NCBI GenBank assembly: GCA_031761405.1
Contig: JASEVX010000008.1
Span: 67,765,418-67,829,417 of the forward strand
Source of the DNA: Serripes groenlandicus
Lineage: Eukaryota > Mollusca > Bivalvia > Cardiida > Cardiidae
DNA: 64,000 nucleotides
Direction of reading: 5' to 3'
A program made the position numbers and the translations under genes. Positions 1 to 12,270 of this stretch are shown one piece after another. The stretch's first letter is position 1; each line of letters begins with the position of its first letter. A model generated the notes under the pieces. That model ran no database searches and had not been told where the DNA came from. It saw nothing but the letters and a program-made list of their open reading frames with translations.

Positions 1-1335
1 GTTTATCGCCGTTTTCAACAATATTACAGTTATACCACGGCGGAGTTTAACGCCATTTTTAACATTATAACTGTCGAGTTTATCGCTGTTTTCAACAATA
101 TGACAGTTATACCACGACGGAGTTTAACGCCGTTTTCAACATTGTTAAATTTATACCATGGCGGCATTTAACTTCATTTTCAACAATATTACAGTTATTT
201 CACGGCGGAGTTTAACGCTGCTTTCAACAATATTACAGTTATAACACGGTGGAGTTTAACGCTGTTTTCAACAATATTACAGTTATACCACGGCGAAGTT
301 TAACGCCGTTCTCAACAGTTTTACAGTTATATCACAGCCGAGTTTATCGCCGTTTTCAACAAAATTAGTTATACAACGGCGGAGTTTAACGCCATTTTTA
401 ACAATATAACAGGTATACCACTGCAGAGTGTATCGCCGTTTTCAACAATATTACAGTTAGACCACGGCGGAGTTTAACGCCGTTTTCTACAAAATTACAG
501 TTATACCACGGCGAAGTTTAACGCCGTTTTCAACATTATTACAGTTACATCACGGCGGAGTTTAACGCCATTTTTAACAATATAACAGGTATACCACGGC
601 GGAGTTTACAGTTAGACCACGGCGGAGTTTAACGCCGTTTTCAACATTGTTAAAGTTATACCATGGCGAAATTTAACGTCATTTTCAACAATATTACAGT
701 TATTTCACGGCGGAGTTTAACGCTGCTTTCAACAATATTACAGTTATTACACGGCGGAGTTTAACGCTGTTTTCAACAAAATTACAGTTATACCACGGCA
801 AAGTTGAACTCAATTCTCAACATTAATAAAGTTAATTACATTTTTCACAATATTACAATAATACCAGGACAGGGTTTATCGCCGATTTCAACAATATAAC
901 AGGTATACCACTGCCGAGTTTATCGCCGTTTTCAACAATATTACAGTTAGACCACGGCGGAGTTAACGCCGTTTTCAACATTGATAAAGTTATACCATGG
1001 CGGAATTTAACGCCTATTTCAACAATATTACAGTTATTTCACGGCGGAGTGTAACGCTGTTTTTAACAATATTACAGTTATACCCGGACAGAGTTTATCG
1101 CCGATTTCAACAATTTTACAGTTATACCACGGCGGAGTTTATCTTTTTCAACAGTTTTCCAGTTATACCACGGCCGAATTTAATGTCATTTTTAACAATA
1201 TTACACTTATACTACGGCGGAATTTAACGTCTTTTTCAACAGTTTTCCAGTTATTCCTCGGCGGAGTTTAACGTCGTTTTGAACAATATTACAATTATTT
1301 AAGGCGGAATTTGACGCCTTTTTCAACAATATTAC
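1..1335 (+). repeat. 44-bp tandem satellite, block A1
   Basis: Degenerate tandem repeat of about 44 bp, roughly 30 copies, running in from the left window edge. The core word is ACGGCGGAGTTTAACGCCG, followed by a TTTTCAACAATATTACA segment and GTTATACC. The CGGCG and CGCCG halves of the core could pair as a 5-bp stem in each unit. Positions 1 to about 890 match 10330 to about 11219 nearly base for base at a constant offset of 10,329 bp, so this block is a copy of part of block A3. Short open frames here are by-products of the repeat and are not genes. Confidence 0.93.
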
Positions 1336-1344
1336 AGTTATAAT

Positions 1345-4300
1345 ATTCCATGTAGTACCGGGTACACACGGTGTGTTATGTACCGACACACGGTACAACG
1401 CGAAATTACACCATTACACACTGCAGGAAGGGGTATTACACAAAGTACACGCGGTACCACGTCGGACTACTGAGGTACACACGGTACAACGCGAAATTAC
1501 ACCATTTACACACTGCAGGGCGGGGTATTACACAAAGTTCACGCGGTACCACGTCAGACTACTCAGGTACATACGGAACCACGATGTAGTACTACTGTAG
1601 TACATACGGTACTAAAGGTGTGTTACGTACCGACACTCGGTACAACGCGAAATTACACCATTACGCCCTGCACGGCGCGGTATTACACAAAGTACACGCG
1701 ATACCACGTCGGACTACTCAGGTACATACGGTACCAGGATGTAGTACCGAGATACATACGGTACTAAAGGTGTGTTACGTACCGACACTCGGTACAACGC
1801 GAAATTACACCATTACGCCCTGCACGGCGGGGTATTACACAAAGGACACGCGGTACTACGTCGGACTACTCAAGTACATACGGTACCAAGATGTAGTACA
1901 AAGGTACACACGGTACAAAAGGTGTGTAACGTACCGACACGTGATACAACACGAAATTACACCATTACGCACTGCACGGCGGGGTATTACACAAAGTACA
2001 TGCGGTACCACGTCGGACTACTCAGGTACATACAGTACCAGGATGTAGTACCGAGGTACATACGGTACTAAAGGTGTGTTACGTACCGACACTCGGTACA
2101 ACGCGAAATTACACCATTACGCCCTGCACGGCGGGGTATTACACAAAGGACACGCGGTACTACGTCGGACTACTCAAGTACATACGGTACCAAGATGTAG
2201 TACAAAGGTACACACGGTACAAAAGGTGTGTAACATACCGACACGTGATACAACACGAAATTACACCATTACGCACTGCACGGCGGGGTATTACACAAAG
2301 TATATGCGGTACCACGTCGGACTACTCAGGTACATACAGTACCAGGATGTAGTACCGAGGTACATACGGTACTAAAGGTGTGTTACGTACCGACACTCGG
2401 TACAACGCGAAATTACACCATTACGCCCTGCACGGCGCGGTATTACACAAAGTACACGCGATACCACGTCGGACTACTAAGGTACATACGGTACCACGAT
2501 GTAGTATCGAGGTACATACGGTACAAACGGTGTGTTACGTACCAACACACGGTACAACGTGTAATTAAACCATTACGCTGCACGGCGCGGTATTACACAA
2601 AGTACACGCGATACCACGTCGGACTATTCAGGTACATACAGAACCACGATGTAGTACAGAGGTACATAAGGTACAAACGGTGTGTTACGTACCGACACAC
2701 GGTACAACGCGAAATTAAACCATTACGCACTGCACGGTGGGGTATTACACAATGTACACGCGATACCACGTAGGACTACTCAGGTACATACGGTACCACG
2801 ATGTAGTACCGAGATACATACGGTACAAACGGTGTGTAACGTACCGAAACACGGTACAACACAAAATTACAGCATTACGCACTGCACGACGGGGTATTGC
2901 ACAAAGTACACGCGGTACCACGTCGGACTACTGAGGTACATACGGTAACACGATGTAATACCGAGGTACATACGGTACAAACGGTGTGTTACGTACCGAC
3001 ACACAGTACAACGCGAAATTACACCATTACGGACTGCACGGCGGGGTATTACACAAAGGACACGCGGTACCACGTCGGACTACTCAAGTACATACGGTAC
3101 CATGATGTAGTACCGATGTACATACGATACAAACGGTGTGTTACGTACCGACACACGGTACAACTCGAAATTAAACCATTACGCACTGCACGGCGCGGTA
3201 TTACACAAAGTACACGCGATACCACGTCGGACTACAAGGTACATACGGTACCAAGATGTAATACCGACGTACAAACGGTTTGTTACGGACTGCAGGGCGG
3301 GGTATTACACAAAATCTACGCGATACCAGGTTGGACTACTCAGGAACATATGGTACAAACGGTGTGTTAAGTACCGACACTCGGTACACCGCGAGGTTAC
3401 ACAATTAAGGCCCTGCACAATGGGGTATTACACAAAGTACACGCGATACCACGTCGGACTACTCAGGCATATAAGGGACCACGATGTAGTACCGAGGTAC
3501 ATACCCTACAACGGTGCATTACGTACCGACACTCGGTACACCGCGAAATTACACCATTGCGCACTGCACGGCGGGATAATTCACAAAGTACACGCGGTTC
3601 CACGTCGGACTATTCAGGTACATACAGAACCACGATGTAGTACAGAGGTACATAAGGTACAAACGGTGTGTTACGTACCGACACACGGTACAACGCGAAA
3701 TTAAACAATTACGCACTGCACGGTGGGGTATTACACAATGTACACGCGATACCACGTAGGACTACTCAGGTACATTCGGTACCACGATGTAGTACCGAGA
3801 TACATACGGTACAAACGGTGTGTTACGTACCGAAACATGGTACAACACGAAATTATACCATTACGCATTGCACGGCGTGATATTGCACAAAGTACACGCG
3901 GTACCACGTCGGACTACTGAGGTACATACGGTACCACGATGTAGTACAGAGGTAAATCATGTACCGACACACAGTACAACGCGAAATTACACCATTACGC
4001 ACTGCACGGTGCGGTATTACACAGAGTACACGCGATGCGACGTCGGACTACTCAGGTACATATGATACAAACGGGGTGTTACGTACCGACAAACAGTACA
4101 ACGCGAAATTACACCGTTACGCACTGCACGGCGGGGTATTACACAAAGTACACACGGTAACACGTCGGACTCCTCAGGTACATACGGTACCACGATGTAG
4201 TACCGAGGTACATACGGTACAAACGGTGTGTTACTTACCGACACACAGTACAACGCGAAATTACACAATTACGCACTGATCGGTGCGGTATTACACAAAG

Positions 4301-4834
4301 TACACGCGGTACCACGTCGGACTCCTCAGGTGCATACGGTACCACGATGTAGTACCGAGGTACATACGGTACAAACGGTGTATTACGTACCGAAACACAG
4401 TACAACACGAAATTATACCATTACGCATTGCACGGCGGGATATTTCACAAAGTACACGCGGTACCACGTCGGATTACTGAGGTACATACGGTACCACGAT
4501 GTAGTACAGAGGTACATAAGGTACAAACGATGTGTTACGTACCGACACACGGTACAACGCGAAATTACACCATTACGCACTGCACGGTAAGGTATCACAC
4601 GCGGTACCACGTCGAACTACTCAGGTACATACGGTACCACGATGTAATACCGAGGTACATACGGTACAAACGGTGTGTTACGTACCCACACACAGTTCAA
4701 CGCGAAATTACACCATTGCGCACTGCACGACGGGGTATTGCACAAAGTACACGCGGTACCACGTCGGACTACTCAGGTACATACGGTACCACGATGTAGT
4801 ACCGAGGTACATACGATACAAACGGTGTGTTAAA
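1345..4834 (+). repeat. 152-bp tandem satellite, block B1
   Basis: About 23 copies of a 152-bp unit containing GGTACCACGTCGGACTACTC and CGCGAAATTACACCATTACG. The unit is packed with GTAC tetramers, often as GGTACC. Part of the block has a dimeric order: 1772-2071 and 2076-2375 are nearly identical at 304 bp, which is 2 x 152. Many overlapping frames of 60-190 codons arise on both strands because shifted copies repeat the same degenerate peptide. They share no known domain and are not called as genes. Confidence 0.93.
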
Positions 4835-4975
4835 TTCCGCCGTAGTCACTTTTGTTGTGACTTGGTGAACACTGGTGAAAAGTGTTCACCTTGTTTAATC
4901 GTGCAAAGTATGTCTCTCGTAAAACACTCTCTGCTCAACAAACACTTAAACAAGTCACCACAAAAGTGACCCTAT
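4835..4975. mobile_element. Hairpin-forming junction element, copy 1 (MITE-like)
   Basis: Unique-looking segment between the 152-bp block and the next 44-bp block. It is bounded by a 20-bp inverted repeat with one mismatch: 4845-4864 pairs with 4951-4970 (GTCACTTTTGTTGTGACTTG against CAAGTCACCACAAAAGTGAC). Inside, GGTGAACAC and GTGTTCACC (4863-4889) form a perfect 9-bp stem. A second copy lies at 9582-9755 at the same kind of junction. This copy lacks 12 bp that extend the inverted repeat in the other copy. No coding capacity. It could be a MITE or simply a palindromic junction; no clear target-site duplication was found. Confidence 0.7.
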
Positions 4976-7190
4976 CTTATACCACGGCGGAAATGCCTTT
5001 TTCAACAATAGTACAATTATATCAAGGCGGAGTTTAACACTGATTTCAACAATATCATAGTTATACCACGGCGAAGTTTAACGCCGTTCTCAACAGTTTT
5101 ACAGTTATATCACGGCCGAGTTTATCGCCGTTTTCAACAAAATTAGTTATACAACGGCGAAGTTTAACGCCGTTTTCAACATTATAACAGTTACATCACG
5201 GCGGAGTTTAACGCCATTTTTAACAATATAACAGGTATACCACTGCAGAGTTTATCGCCGTTTTCAACAATATTACAGGTAGACCACGGCGGAGTTTAAC
5301 GCCGTTTTTTCAACATTGTTAAAGTTATACCATGGCGGAATTTAACGCCTATTTCAACAATATTACAGTTATATCACGGCGGAGTTTAACGCAGTTTTCA
5401 ACAATATTACAGTTATATCACGGCGGAGTTTATCGCCGTTTTCTACAAAATTACAGTTATACCACGGCGAAGTTTAACGCCGTTTCAACATTATTACAGT
5501 TACATCACGGCGGAGTTTAACGCCATTTTTAACAATATAACAGGTATACCACTGCCGAGTTTATCGCCGTTTTCAACAATATTACAGTTAGACCACGGCG
5601 GAGTTTAACGCCATTTTTAACAATATAACAGGTATACCACTGTCGAGTTTATCGCCGTTTTCAACAATATGACAGTTATACCACGGCGGAGTTTAACGCC
5701 GTTTTCAACATTGTTAAATTTATACCATGGCGGTATTTAACTTCATTTTCAACAATATTACAGTTATTTCACGGCGGAGTTTAACGCTGCTTTCAACAAT
5801 ATTACAGTTATAACACGGTGGAGTTTAACGCTGTTTTCAACAAAATTACAGTTATACCACGGCGAAGTTGAACTCAATTCTTAACATTATTAAAGTTATA
5901 TCACCTCGGAGTTTAACGCCATTTTTAACAATATTACAGTTACACCCGGACAGGGTTTATCGCCGATTTCAACAATATTACAGGTATACCACGGCGGAGT
6001 TTAACACCGTTTTCAACATTAATACAGTTATACCAAGGCGGAATTTATCGTCTTTTTCAACAGTTTTCCAGTGATACCACGGCGGAGTTTAACACCGTTT
6101 TCAACATTAATACAGTTATACGAAGGCGGAATTTAACATCTTTTTCAACAGTTTTCCAGTTATACCACGGCCGAATTTAACGTCATTTTTAACAATATTA
6201 CACTTATACCACGGCGGAGTTTAACACCGTTTTCAACATTATTACAGTTATACCAAGGCGGAATTTAACGTCTTTTTCAACAGTTTTCCAGTTATACCAC
6301 GGTGGAGTTTAACGTCGTTTTCAACAATATTACAATTATTTAAAGCGGAATTTAACGCCTTTTTCAACAATATATTCCATGTAGTACCGAGGTACAATTA
6401 TATCACGGCGAAGTTTAACGCTGATTTCAACAATATTTCAACAAAATTAGTTATACAACGGCGAAGTTTAACGCCGTTTTCAACATTATTACAGTTACAT
6501 CACGGCGGGGTTTAACGCCATTTTTAACAATATAACAGGTATACTACTGCCGAGTTTATCGCCGTTTTCAACAATATTACAGTTATTTCACGGCGGAGTT
6601 TAACGCTGCTTTCAACAATATTACAGTTATAACACGGTGGAGTTTAACGCCGTTTTCAACAAAATTACAGTTATACCACGGCAAAGTTGAACTCAATTCT
6701 CAACATTAATAAAGTTAACTCCATTTTGAACAATATTACAATAATACCAGGACAGGGTTTATCGCCGATTTCAACAATATTACAGTTAAACCACGGCGGA
6801 GTTTAACACCTTTTCCAACATTAATACAGTTATACCAAGGCGGAATTTAACGTCTTTTTCAACTTTTTTCCAGTTATACCACGGCGGAGTTTAACACCGT
6901 TTTCAACATTAATACAGTTATATGAAGGCGGAATTTAACATCTTTTTCAACAGTTTTCCAGTTATACCACGGCCGAATCTAACGTCATTTTTAACAATAT
7001 TACACTTATACCACTGCGGAGTTTAACACCGTTTTCAACATTAATACAGTTATACCAAGGCGGAATTTAACGTCTTTTTCAACAGTTTTCCAGTTATACC
7101 ACGGCGGAGTTTAACGTCGTTTTCAACAATATTACAATTATTTAAGGCGGAATTCAACGCCTTTTTCAACAATTTTACAGTTATATTATT
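4976..7190 (+). repeat. 44-bp tandem satellite, block A2
   Basis: Same family as block A1, about 50 copies. From the junction element to about 5850 it matches 9742 to about 10610 at a constant offset of 4,760-4,761 bp. It therefore belongs to a larger duplication that includes the end of the 152-bp block and the hairpin element. Variant units contain GGCGGAATTTAACGTC and CCCGGACAGGGTTTATCGCC. No gene seen. Confidence 0.93.
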
Positions 7191-9580
7191 CCATGTAGTA
7201 CCGAGGTACATAGGCTACAACGGTGTGTTACGTACCGACACTCGGTACAACGCGAAATTACACCATTGCGCACTGCACGGCGGGATATTTCACAAAGTAC
7301 ACGCGGTTCCACGTCGGACTACTCAGGTACATACGGTACCACGATGTAGTACCGAGGTACATACGGTACAAACGGTGTCTTACGTACCCACACACAGTAC
7401 AACGCGAAATTACACCATTAAGCTCTGCACGGTGCGGTATTACACAAAGTACACGCAAAACCACGTCGGACTACTCAGGTACATGTGGTACAAACGGTGT
7501 GTTACGTACCGACACAAAGTACACGCGATACCACGTCGGACTCCAAGGTACATAAGGTACCACGATGTAATACCGAGGTACAAACGGTTTGTTACGGACT
7601 GCAGGGCGGGGTATTACACAAAGTCTACGCGGTACCACGTCGGACTACTCAGGAACATATGGTACAAACGGTGTGTTAAGTAACGACACTCGGTACACAA
7701 TTACGCCCTGCACGGTGGGGTATTACACAAAGTACACGCGGTACCACGTCGGACTACTCAGGCATATAAGGGACCACGATGTAGTACCGAGGTACATACG
7801 CTACAACGGTGTGTTACGTACCGACACTCGGTACCCCGCGAAATTACACCATTGCGCACTGCACGGCGGGATATTTCACAAAGTACACGCGGTTCCACGT
7901 TGGACTATTCAGGTACATACAGAACCACGATGTAGTACAGAGGTACATAAGGTACAAACGGTGTGTTACGTACCGACACACGGTACAACGCGAAATTAAA
8001 CCATTACGCACTGCACGGTGGGGTATTACACAATGTACACGCGATACCACGTAGGACTACTCAGGTACATTCGGTACCACAATGTAGTACCGAGATACAT
8101 ACGGTACAAACGGTGTGTTACGTACCGAAACACGGTACAACACAAAATTGCACCATTACGCACTGCACGACGGGGTATTACACAAAGTACACGCGGTACC
8201 ACGTCGGACTCCTCAGGTACATACGGTACCACGATGTAGTACCGAGGTACATACGGTACAAACGGTGTGTTACGTACCGAAACACGGTACAACACGAAAT
8301 TATACCATTACGCATTGCACGGCGTGATATTGCACAAAGTACACGCGGTACCACGTCGGACTACTTAGGTACATACGGTACCACGATGTAGTACAGAGGT
8401 AAATCATGTACCGACACACAGTACAACGCGAAATTACACCATTACGCATTGCACGGCGTGATATTGCACAAAGTACACGCGGTACCACGTCGGACTCCTC
8501 AGGTACATACGGTACCACGATGTAGTACCGAGGTACATACGGTACAAACGGTGTGTTACGTACCGAAACACGGTACAACACGTTTATACCATTACGCACT
8601 GCACGGCAGGATATTGCACAAAGTACACGCATACCACGTCGAACTACTGAGGTACATACCGTACCACGATTTAGTACAGAGATACATCCGGTACAAACGG
8701 TGTGTTACGTACCCACACACGGTACAACGCGAAATTACACCATTACGCACTGCACGGTGCGGTATTACACAAAGTACACGCGATGCGACGTCGGACTACT
8801 CAGGTACATATGATACAAACGGGGTGTTACGTACCGACACACAGTACAACGCGAAATTACACCGTTACGCACTGCACGACGGGGTATTACACAAAGTACA
8901 CGCGGTACCACGTCGGACTCCTCATGTACATACGGTACCACGATGTAGTACCGAGGTACATACGGTACAAACGGTGTGTTACTTACCGACACACAGTACA
9001 ACGCGAAATTACACCATTACGCACTGCACGGTGCGGTATTACACAAAGTACACGCGGTACCACGTCGGACTCCTCAGGTACATACGGTACCACGATGTAG
9101 TACCGAGGTACATACGGTACAAACGGTGTGTTACGTACCGAAACACGGTACAACACGAACTTATACCATTACGCATTGCACGGCGGGATATTTCACAAAG
9201 TACACGCGGTACCACGTCGGACTACTGAGGTACATACGGTACCACGATGTAGTACAGAGGTACATAAGGTACAAACGATGTGTTACGTACCGACACACGG
9301 TACAACGCGAAATTACACCATTAAGCACTGCACGGTAAGATATCACACGCGGTACCACGTCGAACTACTCAGGTACATACGGTACCACGATGTAATACCG
9401 AGGTACATACGGTACAAACGGTGTGTTACGTACCCACACACAGTACAACGCGAAATTACACCATTGCGCATTGCACGACGGGGTATTGCACAAAGTACAC
9501 GCGGTACCACGTCGGACTACTCAGGTACATACGGTACCACGATGTAGTACCAAGGTACATACGATACAAACGGTGTGTTA
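7191..9580 (+). repeat. 152-bp tandem satellite, block B2
   Basis: About 16 copies of the same 152-bp unit as block B1. Its distal part (about 8976-9580) parallels 4228-4834 at an offset of 4,748 bp. The offset becomes 4,760 after the junction element because of a 12-bp indel there. Open frames up to about 259 codons occur but only re-read the repeat. Confidence 0.93.
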
Positions 9581-9581
9581 A

Positions 9582-9755
9582 ATTCCGCCGTGGTATAAGA
9601 CATGGTCACTTTTGTTGTGACTTGGTGAACACTGGTGAAAAGTGTTCACCTTGTTTAATCGTTCAAAGTATGTCTCTCGTAAAAACACTCTCTGCTCAAC
9701 AAACACTTAAACAAGTCACCACAAAAGTGACCCTATCTTATACCACGGCGGAAAT
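9582..9755. mobile_element. Hairpin-forming junction element, copy 2 (fuller copy)
   Basis: Second copy of the element at 4835-4975, again at a 152-bp to 44-bp junction. The inverted repeat is longer here: 9583-9624 pairs with 9712-9754 with few mismatches and includes CCGCCGTGGTATAAGA against TCTTATACCACGGCGG. The outer part of the right arm is the first unit of the following 44-bp array. The left arm therefore contains a reversed scrap of the 44-bp satellite, so the structure may be a fold-back junction as well as a MITE. The internal 9-bp hairpin is conserved. Confidence 0.72.
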
Positions 9756-11575
9756 GCCTTTTTCAACAATAGTACAATTATATCAAGGCAGAGTTTAACG
9801 CTGATTTCAACAATATCATAGTTATACCACGGCGAAGTTTAACGCCGTTCCCAACAGTTTTACAGTTATATCACGGCCGAGTTTATCGCCGTTTTCAAAC
9901 AAAATTAGTTATACAACGGCGAAGTTTAACGCCGTTTTCAACATTATAACAGTTACATCACGGCGGAGTTTAACGCCATTTTTAACAATATAACAGGTAT
10001 ACCACTGCAGAGTTTATCGCCGTTTTCAACAATATTACAGGTAGACCACGGCGGAGTTTAACGCCGTTTTCAACATTGTTAAAGTTATACCATGGCGGAA
10101 TTTAACGCCTATTTCAACAATATTACAGTTATATCACGGCGGAGTTTAACGCAGTTTTCAACAATATTACAGTTATATCACGGCGGAGTTTATCGCCGTT
10201 TTCTACAAAATTACAGTTATACCACGGCGAAGTTTAACGCCGTTTCAACATTATTACAGTTACATCACGGCGGAGTTTAACGCCATTTTTAACAATATAA
10301 CAGGTATACCACTGCCGAGTTTATCGCCGTTTTCAACAATATTACAGTTAGACCACGGCGGAGTTTAACGCCATTTTTAACAATATAACAGGTATACCAA
10401 TGTCGAGTTTATCGCTGTTTTCAACAATATGACAGTTATACCACGGCGGAGTTTAACGCCGTTTTCAACATTGTTAAATTTATACCATGGCGGCATTTAA
10501 CTTCATTTTCAACAATATTACAGTTATTTCACGGCGGAGTTTAACGCTGCTTTCAACAATATTACAGTTATAACACGGTGGAGTTTAACGCTGTTTTCAA
10601 CAATATTACAGTTATACCACGGCGAAGTTTAACGCCGTTCTCAACAGTTTTACAGTTATATCACGGCCGAGTTTATCGCCGTTTTCAACAAAATTAGTTA
10701 TACAACGGCGGAGTTTAACGCCATTTTTAACAATATAACAGGTATACCACTGCAGAGTTTATCGCCGTTTTCAACAATATTACAGTTAGACCACGGCGGA
10801 GTTTAACGCCGTTTTCTACAAAATTACAGTTATACCACGGCGAAGTTTAACGCCGTTTTCAACATTATTACAGTTACATCACGGCGGAGTTTAACGCCAT
10901 TTTTAACAATATAACAGGTATACCACGGCGGAGTTTACAGTTAGACCACGGTGGAGTTTAACGCCGTTTTCAACATTGTTAAAGTTATACCATGGCGAAA
11001 TTTAACGTCATTTTCAACAATATTACAGTTATTTCACGGCGGAGTTTAACGCTGCTTTCAACAATATTACAGTTATTACACGGCGGAGTTTAACGCTGTT
11101 TTCAACAAAATTACAGTTATACCACGGCAAAGTTGAACTCAATTCTCAACATTAATAAAGTTAATTACATTTTTCACAATATTACAATAATACCAGGACA
11201 GGGTTTATCGCCGATTTCAACAATATTACAGTTATACCACGGCGGAGTTTAACACCTTTTTCAACATTAATACAGTTATACCATGGCGGAATTTAACGTC
11301 TTTTTCAACAGTTTTCCAGTTATACCACGGCGGAGTTTAACACAGTTTTCAACATTATTACAGTTAACCAAGGCGGAATTTAACGTCTTTTTCAACAGTT
11401 TTCCAGTTATACCACGGTGGAGTTTAACGCCTTTTTCAACAATATATTCCTTGTAGTACCGAGGTACAATTATATCAAGGCGGAGTTTAACGTCGTTTTC
11501 AACAATATTACAATTATTTAAGGCGGAATTCAACGCCTTTTTCAACAATATTACAGTTATATTATTCCATGTAGT
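9756..11575 (+). repeat. 44-bp tandem satellite, block A3
   Basis: About 41 copies of the 44-bp unit. It is a mosaic: up to about 10610 it follows block A2 (offset 4,760 bp), and from about 10401 onward it follows block A1 (offset 10,329 bp). It ends with units containing AACGCCTTTTTCAACAATA that precede the 152-bp array, as at 1300-1345 and 7145-7190. No gene seen. Confidence 0.93.
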
Positions 11576-12167
11576 ACCGAGGTACATACGCTAAACGGTG
11601 TGTTACGTACCGACACTCGGTACAACGCGAAATTACACCATTGCGCACTGCACGGCGGGATATTTCACAAAGTACACGCGGTTCCACGTCGGACTACTCA
11701 GGTACATACGGTACCACGATGTAGTACCGAGGTACATAGGTACAAACGGTGTCTTACGTACCCACACACAGTACAACGCGAAATTACACTATTAAGCTCT
11801 GCACGGCGCGGTTTTACACAAAGAACACGCGAAACCACGTCGGACTACTGAGGTACATATGGTACAAACACAGTACAACGCAAAATTAAACCATTACGGA
11901 CTGCAGGGCGGGGTATTTCACAAAGGACACGAGGTACCACGTCGGACTACTCAAGTACATACGGTACCATGATGTAGTACCGATGTACATACGATACAAA
12001 CGGTGTGTTACGTACCGACACACGGTACAACTCGAAATTAAACCATTACGCACTGCACGGCGCGGTATTACACAAAGTACACGCGATACCACGTCGGACT
12101 ACAAGGTACATACGGTACCACGATGTAATACCGAGGTACAAACGGTTTGTTACGGACTGCAGGGCGG
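11576..12167 (+). repeat. 152-bp tandem satellite, block B3
   Basis: About four units of the 152-bp satellite in forward orientation, several with internal deletions. The block stops abruptly inside a unit, just after GGACTGCAGGGCGGG, at a non-repeat spacer. Beyond the spacer the same satellite continues in reverse orientation. Confidence 0.9.
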
Positions 12168-12270
12168 GAAAATCAGACGCACGAGTATGTGTCTATTCAG
12201 AGTATTCGTTTACTGTTTCCCTGATACTGACGACATTTGTAGGTAGCATGCGATTTTTAAAAACAAGCAG
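12168..12270. other. Non-repeat spacer at the satellite orientation switch
   Basis: A 103-bp stretch unlike either neighbouring satellite, containing AATCAGACGCACGAGTATG and TTCCCTGATACTGACGAC. The 152-bp satellite reads forward on its left and reverse on its right, so this is the centre of a large imperfect palindrome. No coding sequence or known motif recognised. Confidence 0.75.

Noticed and set aside
1371..9798. Dozens of 60-260-codon frames on both strands
   Set aside because: All re-read the 152-bp or 44-bp satellites at constant spacing; no start context or family resemblance.
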